DNA of 14,158 nt from NCBI GenBank assembly GCA_026770585.1, contig MU646309.1:140458-154615 (forward strand). Direction: 5' to 3'. A program made the position numbers and the translations under genes. Positions 5,401 through 11,400 of the stretch are shown piece by piece (the first letter of the stretch is position 1; each line of letters opens with the position of its first letter). The notes under the pieces were generated by a model. That model saw nothing but the letters and a program-made list of their open reading frames with translations. It ran no database searches and was not told where the DNA came from. This DNA is from Baffinella frigidus (taxonomy: Eukaryota; Cryptophyceae; Cryptomonadales; Baffinellaceae).

Positions 5401-8400
5401 GTGCGCCCCGTTTTTTATTCTTTCCCCCATTGTCTGAGGTCCGTGGGACCAAAACGTCAAGAATTCTGTGTTGCGGCCGGTGGCGCGCGTGCGGGTTTCC
5501 GAGGTGATGTCTGCACCCGGCGGGTCGAGTGAGGGAGGCTCTGGGTCAGTGCGTGTGCCTCGCATTCTCAGTTTGGCTAGAGGGAGCTGCATTTGGGGTG
5601 CCGCTGCGCGCTTGGAGCGTTAATGCCCTGGGGGCGAATTCGGCTGCGATGAGTGTTTCGCTCCGTCGCGCAGCGACGGGAGTCGACCAAGCGAAGCACA
5701 CGCGTCAACGTGGGGCGTGCATGGCTAGTTGTCACGGATCGGTGATGCGGGATTGGAGATGTGAATTGAGCCCCAAACGCGACCGCCCTTCAAGCCCCTG
5801 CGCTCCGAGCCTTTTGACTGCACTCAGGCGGAATGTTTGCAGCATCCTCTTGAACGGCAGCGCTAAAGCCTAGCTCGGCCTCACTCGGGTTGACCGACTA
5901 TTCCCAAGTTCATATCCCAGGTTTACGGTACAAATCCGTCAACTTTGGAGTGAAAAAGAGCCCGGTCTCACCAAAATGATGAGAGCAAATGAGAAAGAGC
6001 CAAAAAGCTGAGCTGCGCGCTGGTGCGCGCTGGTGCGCGCTGGGCTGAGCTGAGCGGTGGTGCGCGGTGGTGCAGGCGGTGGCGTTCGCGGCGCTGGCGG
6101 TGTTCTACTTTGATGACACCTCCCCGTACGTCCCAGAACCCTAAACCCTAAACCCTAAACCCCAAACCCTGAACCCTAAACCCTTGAACCCTAAACCCTA
6201 AACCCCAAACCTTCAACCCTGAACCCAAAACTTTCAACGCTCAACCTTAAATCTTGCATCCTGGACCCTGATCCTAAACCCAACACCACGAACTCTGGAA
6301 CCTAAAACCTGCACCCTACACCCTAAACCCGTCCCAGCCCGCGCCTCGTTCTGCTGCTGAAACATGATCTAATCCCGCCCAGTATTCGTAATGAATACGA
6401 TTTTGGTGTATCATAAGGGTAGAAATAAGAAAATCGTCCATCTAGACTTCATTTAGAGCCTCGAGATACACCAAAATCGAATCGGAGTTCCCCGAAATCG
6501 TATTCATGGTGAATTCTCGTCCGGATGAGATCTCATGGCAACAGATTTAAATTAAACCACCGTGTTGCTATCTTACGGGTGGGGTTTGTACTATGGTAAA
6601 GCTATGACGATGCTTAGGTAGGAAATTTCACCCTTGAGATAACGCAACACGTGGTTTGAAATCGGATCTGTTCCCGCATTAGATCTGCCCCTCTGGCTTC
6701 TCAAGCAGGGTGCACTATTCCAATCACGATCTTCCTCCGGTCATGAGCATCTTCAGAGTTACCACACGAGAATGCAAGAGGAGCCTATTTGAAACCAAGA
6801 TAATTTTATATGCAGCATTTGTGTAGTAACAACTTCCATTGCCCTTGGAGCCACTGAAGCCCTGGTTAGGATGGTTACTAGGTTGGAACACCCTATCCTG
6901 GTACAAAGTGTAACAACTCCACTTGTGAATAGGCCCCTCTAGCATTCTGGAGTGGTAGGGTTCTTCCGGTTGGCACATGAACCCTTTCAGTGCATACCAT
7001 GCACGCTACGGGTTCAAGCTCAGTCCAAAACCCTGCCCGGACTTCGGAAGATGCCAGAAACTTTCCCGCGATCTTAGGCTTCCAAAGCTTCAGATAAGGG
7101 TGGATGTGCTATTTTAGGCATAAAACCAAGGCGTAAAATAGCATATTTTAGGCATAAAATCAAGGCTTAAAATAGCATAGATGTGGAAATTTTCTAGTAT
7201 CTTCCGAGATGAGATTAGTCACCCCGTCACGCATTAGGCAACCGCCCCTCGGTCGCGCTGGGGATACTACCCTGTGTAGGATGACCGGAGTGACTTTACA
7301 CAGTCACGTCCACTATAAGGAGATATAAGGGCCGCACGTGCCGGATCCTGTCCTCTGTAAACGACTCTACTCCCACGCATGTTCCGAGTCGCAGCCTACG
7401 GTAGGCTTCCTGCTCAGTGCAAAACCTGCGCGGATTAGTCAACTGGTATCTTGTGCGCAGGTTGTGGTACTCGGGCGTGTCCGTGATCAGTCAACGCTCG
7501 TCTCGTTCGCAGGAATGTTGGTGATTAGTCAACCCTCGTCTTATTCGCAGCGGTGATTAGATCTGCCCCGTCATCCCGGCTTCTCCGGCAGGGTGCACTA
7601 TTTCACGCATGATCTTCCTCCAGTGGGCGCATGAATGTTGCCAACACGGGGCAAGCTCAGTTCAAACACTGTCCCGGATTAGTCACCCATCGTCTTGTGC
7701 GCAGGATGCTGTACTCGGGGTCTTCGGTGGTACTCAACTGTTATCGTGTGCGCAGGCTTCGGTACGGGCGTGTCCGTGATTAGTCAACGCTCGCCTTGTT
7801 CGCAGCGGTGATGAGTCAACCGTTCCTCGTGCGCAGGATCCTGTACTCGGGGTTTTCGGTGGTGCTCGGGGCGTTCGGCGTCGTCTGCTCCTGCGCTCCC
7901 GCCAGGTAGAGGGTCCCTTTTTAGTTGGCACTCGAAAAGGTCGAAAACTCCGAAACTTCTACGTACTTGTAGTCAACTCGGTGAATTTATACCAGGAATT
8001 CCTTTAAATGGACGGAGTTGTCTACAAGTACGTATAAACTTTGGAGTTTTCGACCTTTTCGAGTGCCAACGGGGCGTTCGGCGTCGTGTGCTCCTGCGCT
8101 CCAGCAAGGTACCTAGCTCTAAATAAATTGAATCTGGTGCCGCGTTAGATCCTAGCTCAGTCTCATTCTATTTGGTCTATCCAATTTCGTGAGACCGGGC
8201 ACGTTTTCGCTCCAAAGTTGACGGATATGTGCCGGAAACCCAGAATGTCAACGTAGGAATAGTCAGCCAGACGTGCGCTCCTGCGCGCACGCCAGATACC
8301 TTTATCCGGGGAAACCTTTTTCCCCTTCATTTCCTGGCAACGAAAATTACTTATTAGTAATATTAAAGCATTTGTGTAGTAAGTTTCGTTGCCAGGAAAT

Positions 8401-11400
8401 GAAAGAAATGTAGGTTCCCCCAGATAAACCTAGATCAGAATTGTGTAGTGATTTTCGTGGTGCTCGGTGCTCGGGGCGTTCCAAAGTTGACGGGTTTGTA
8501 CCGGAAACCCAGCATGTCAACTTAGGAATAGTCAGCCAGACGTGAGGTCCTGCGCTCCCGCCAGGCACCCAGCTCATATTTCGATCTTGGTCTATTTGGT
8601 CTTACCTACTTCGTGAGACCGGGCACGTTTTCGCTCCAAAGTTGACGGGTTTGTACCGGAAACCCAGCATGTCAACTTAGGAATAGTCCGCCAAGACTTT
8701 TGTGCTCCTGCGCTCCAGCAAGGTACCTAGCGCGGGATTCGCATCTCTTTTCCAAAAAAAACAATTACACAGAGCGAAAGTTGACGAGTTCGTACCAGCA
8801 TCGTTGACTTTTGGCGGCGGGTACAAAAAGTTACTACCGTCACGTCCAAATAAAGAGTCCATTTAATATATGTCGTATCTTGGTACGCATAGTGAGGCAA
8901 GATTTTTCAGGAGCTCCTGCACCCCGTTCAGGCAGAGTGGGCGGTTTAGTACCTGGACAGTACTAAACTGTCATCTTTTGGGGTACAACTGTCATCTTTT
9001 GGCGTTGGTTCATTGTTTTCGTGGGCACCGATGCGAAAACCGATCCACCGCCTCACCCCGCATCGGGTCGTTCCGCAACAGCGCGATGCACCATCTTGGG
9101 GTTTGGGGGTTTGGGGGTTTGAGTTTGAGGTTTTGGGGGTTGAGGTTTGGGGTGTGGGGTGTGGGGTTTAGAGGCTGAACCCTCACGCGTTTGCACATGG
9201 CATGGTGAGGTGACTGGGCCGATCAACTGCAGGGTGCACCGCCAAACCCTAAACCCTAAACCCTAAACCCTACACCCTAAACCCTAAGCCCTAAAACCTG
9301 AACCCTAAACCCTACACACTAAAACCTCAACCCTAAACCCTACACCCTACACCCTACACCCTACACCCTACACCCTACACCCTGCACCCTAAACTCCGAA
9401 CCCTGAACCCTACACCATACACCCTACACCCTCCACCGTACACCCTAAACCAAAGGGCACCACGCCGCATGGCTTGGAGTGAGGGGTTGAGGGTTTAGGG
9501 GTTTGCGTTATGGCTTGCCTGCACCCAATCCTCATCATGGAGGAGTCGATCTCTAAGCTTCCAACCCCTGCCCCTACAACCTCCACCATACACCCTAAAC
9601 CCTAAACCTAAACAAAAAATGATGATAGATAAAAATGATAAACAATAATCAATAACCCACAAACCTACATCCAGGGCGCAACGGCGGATGGTGTACCTGC
9701 ACTTACTCCTCATGATGGAACAGTCTATCTGTCAACCGCAAACCATACACCCTACACCCTACACCCTACACCCTACACCCTACACCCTACACCCTACACC
9801 CTACACCCTACACCCTACATCCTACACCCTCCTACACCCTAAACCCTAAAACAAAACAACAAAAAATAAATCACTAACAAAAAAAAACAATTAGCATAAA
9901 CAATAGATAATAAATAATAAATAATAAATAATAAATAATAAACCTTACATCCAGGGCGCAACGGCGGATGATGTACCTGCACTTACTCCTCAACTTCCTG
10001 GTTCTCGGCCTCGGACTCGATCCCGTCGTGTGGGCCGTCCAGGTGACACTTATTGACACTGGTTGACTTTGGTGTGAACCGCGCTCTTTTTTGTGAACCG
10101 CGCCCTTTTTTGTGAACCGCGCCCATTTTTGTAAAGCGCTCCCAGATTAACCGGGCCTAATAAATGAGGTCAAACCGTTACGCTGCAGTACACGTTATCG
10201 TTACGTTGAGGAACCGTGGTACGAATGGTTCGTTTAGACGGCTGGACCACTTAGCAGCGGCCGAGTTCCTTTTCGCCTTGAAACCAAGGCGAAATTCCGG
10301 TTGGAATCCAGGGCAATGGATACAATTCTAGTACAAATCGTTGAGATGGACTGTATCCGTGAAGCCCCCTGTGGCTGCTAAGTGGTAGACTTTGGTCTGG
10401 CGAAGTTACTCCTCAACTTCCTGGTTCTCGGCCTCGGCTTAGATCCCGTCGTCTGTGCCATCCAGGTGTGAACTATAAACCCTTAACCTTGAACCCTAAA
10501 CCTTGAACTCTGAACTCTGAACGCTGAACCAACCCCTAAACCCTGAACCCTGAACCCTCATCCCTAACCCCAGAACCCCAGAACCCCAGAACCCCAGAAC
10601 TCAAAACTCAAAACCCCACACCCCACACCCCACACCCCACACCCCACACCCCACACCCCACTCCCCAAAACCTCAAACTCAAACCCCCAAAACCCAAACC
10701 CCAATCCCCAAACCTCAAAACCCCAAAACCCCAAACCCCAAACCCCAAACCCTCAAACCCCAACCCCCAAAACCAGGCGTGCACAGCAGAGTGCACAACC
10801 TGCTCCCCTGCAGCCTCCGCCTCCCTCCAAACCCCCCATCCCCCCTCCTCCCCCCTCCCCCCTCCCTCCTCCTCATCCTCATCTTCCTCCTCGCCCCCCC
10901 TCACCAAGCCCATACCCAAGCCCCCACACCCCAAACCCCCGACGCCCATCCCTCCTACACCTGGAGGCGGGGGAGAGGCAGGGGGGGCGGCGCTGTGTAT
11001 GGCGTGCTGCACGGAGAGTCCGGGGGCCGCGGGGGGGTGTACATGCCCATGGCAGGTTTCTACCCGCAACCCCTGCACCCTGCACCCTGCACCCTGAAGG
11101 GCTGGTTTGGGGTTTATGGTTGGGCTGTGTATGGCGTGCTGCACGGAGTCGCCGGGGGGCGCAGGGGGGGTGTCTCTCGATGTCAGCTGCCACGGGCATG
11201 CCCGTGGGAGGTCCTTCAGGCCCGAATCACGAAACCCCAAATACTAATCCTAATCCCTCAACTCTACACCCTAAACCCTCAGCCAGCCCTCCAGGGTTCA
11301 GGGTACAGGATTTGCGGCCATGTTGGTATTTACATGTGGGGTTGTGAGAATTTGCACCAAGATAAGGTACGGTAACAGGTGTCCCTGCAGTTTTCGCGCA

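Larger units (their letters stand above)
6678..7700. repeat. Pair of long direct repeats, first copy carrying MITE A2
   Basis: ATTAGATCTGCCCC, GCAGGGTGCACTATT and GATCTTCCTCC occur in the same order at about 6678-6740 and 7556-7622, and CAAGCTCAGT(C/T)CAAA follows at about 7016 and 7652. Only the first copy contains A2, so the second shows the region without it. Confidence 0.7.

Noticed and set aside
5529-5873. Plus-strand open frame of 114 codons
   Set aside because: It falls in intron 1 of the tetraspanin-like gene, shows no family motif or splice logic, and ends inside MITE B2. A coding role cannot be excluded but is not supported.
9241-9455. A real chromosome end
   Set aside because: The tracts are interstitial, degenerate, change variant repeatedly and have gene exons on both sides.
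10608-11240. Minus-strand Gly-rich open frame (210 codons)
   Set aside because: It is a translation of the CCCCACA/CCCCAAA arrays (repeating GVWG-type units). The silent-change pattern between exon 5 copies supports the plus strand.
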